This document shows positions 5,841-5,949 of a stretch of 5,949 nt of DNA, piece after piece (position 1 is the first letter of the stretch; each line of letters starts with the position of its first letter). The DNA is taken from positions 1 to 5,949 of the forward strand of contig JAFNAJ010000175.1 of the NCBI GenBank assembly GCA_017860085.1. Direction: 5' to 3'. Position numbers and translations under genes: made by a program. This DNA comes from Acidobacteriota bacterium (GTDB lineage: Bacteria; Acidobacteriota; Vicinamibacteria; Vicinamibacterales; JAFNAJ01). The notes beneath the pieces were generated by a model. That model saw only the letters and a list, made by a program, of their open reading frames with translations, made no database searches and was not told the origin of the DNA.

Positions 5841-5949
5841 CGCGTGGGCGGTGCCTGTGCCCGCTCGCCAACGAACGCGACCGGTTCGCCCTTGCCGATC
5901 GGGGGCGTCGCGACGACGTAGAGCACCTCGCCGTCGAACGGCGCTCGAA
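5837..5949 (-). CDS. C-terminal end of an unidentified protein, possibly M14/AstE-like (barrel-sandwich-type tail)
   Basis: The last 36 codons of a gene entering from the right edge end at TAA (5839-5837). The peptide includes APFDGEVLYVVATPPIGKGE, then PVAFVGE. It has strongly GC-ending codons and the rhythm of a small beta-barrel: proline-phenylalanine-Asp-Gly turn, strand, Gly-Lys-Gly-Glu turn, strand. Similar endings occur in succinylglutamate desuccinylase/aspartoacylase-like and other M14-group zinc peptidases, where the C-terminal domain has this fold. Biotinyl/lipoyl-like barrel-sandwich domains are the main alternative. The coding call is fairly secure and the family is tentative. 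The gene ends 49 nt before the response regulator start on the same strand, so readthrough into the two-component genes is possible. Confidence 0.55.
   Translation of the reverse strand, partial: RAPFDGEVLYVVATPPIGKGEPVAFVGERAQAPPTR

Noticed and set aside
5788..5871. Possible 28-residue N-terminal extension of the response regulator
   Set aside because: Receiver domains start directly with the strand beginning at the ATG at 5787. The extension has no family similarity and overlaps the coding end of the upstream gene.

Overview
This 5.95 kb stretch of GC-rich (by eye roughly two-thirds G+C) bacterial chromosome is densely coding. It has four complete genes and the ends of two more, with little intergenic space apart from one divergent promoter region. 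Codon use is strongly GC at third positions throughout, and nothing looks recently acquired: there is no insertion sequence, phage gene, tRNA or CRISPR array. The M24 peptidase, the CstA-type carrier and the PhoB/PhoR-like pair together would fit a GC-rich soil or environmental lineage such as Acidobacteriota (for example Vicinamibacteria). That placement is an impression from protein flavour, not a demonstrated one.

Left block (1-1901, minus strand): a gene for a CstA/BtsT-family inner-membrane carrier is followed with no gap by the first 43 codons of a thiamine pyrophosphate (TPP)-dependent enzyme. The enzyme starts with GTG directly after the cstA stop codon, and its strong Shine-Dalgarno site lies inside the last cstA codons, so the two genes look translationally coupled. 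Some CstA-family proteins carry pyruvate, and many TPP enzymes of this superfamily act on pyruvate or other 2-oxo acids. An import-and-use unit is therefore plausible, but this is inference.

Middle (1902-3311): a 231-nt divergent region separates cstA from a plus-strand M24 metallopeptidase (Xaa-Pro dipeptidase/aminopeptidase type). It holds an extended -10-like element facing each way and a perfect 10-bp palindrome between them. The peptidase keeps all five metal ligands and starts at 2133 behind a perfect AGGAGG.

Right block (3317-5949, minus strand): the end of an unidentified gene, possibly of the M14/AstE-like peptidase group, comes first. It is followed by an OmpR/PhoB-type response regulator and, 5 nt further on, a PhoR-type sensor kinase with two membrane spans, an extracytoplasmic sensor domain, HAMP, PAS, HisKA and HATPase domains. 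An 11-bp-period direct repeat resembling PhoP/PHO boxes lies just upstream of the regulator and overlaps the stop codon of the preceding gene. It is a candidate autoregulatory site. No pst, phoU or phosphatase gene is in view, so the phosphate role rests on architecture and the sensor motif alone. The kinase and peptidase genes converge with a 5-nt gap.

No clearly novel multi-gene system is visible. The points most worth checking are the CstA-TPP enzyme coupling, the Pho-box-like repeat, the divergent palindrome and the lengthened metal-binding loop of the peptidase.
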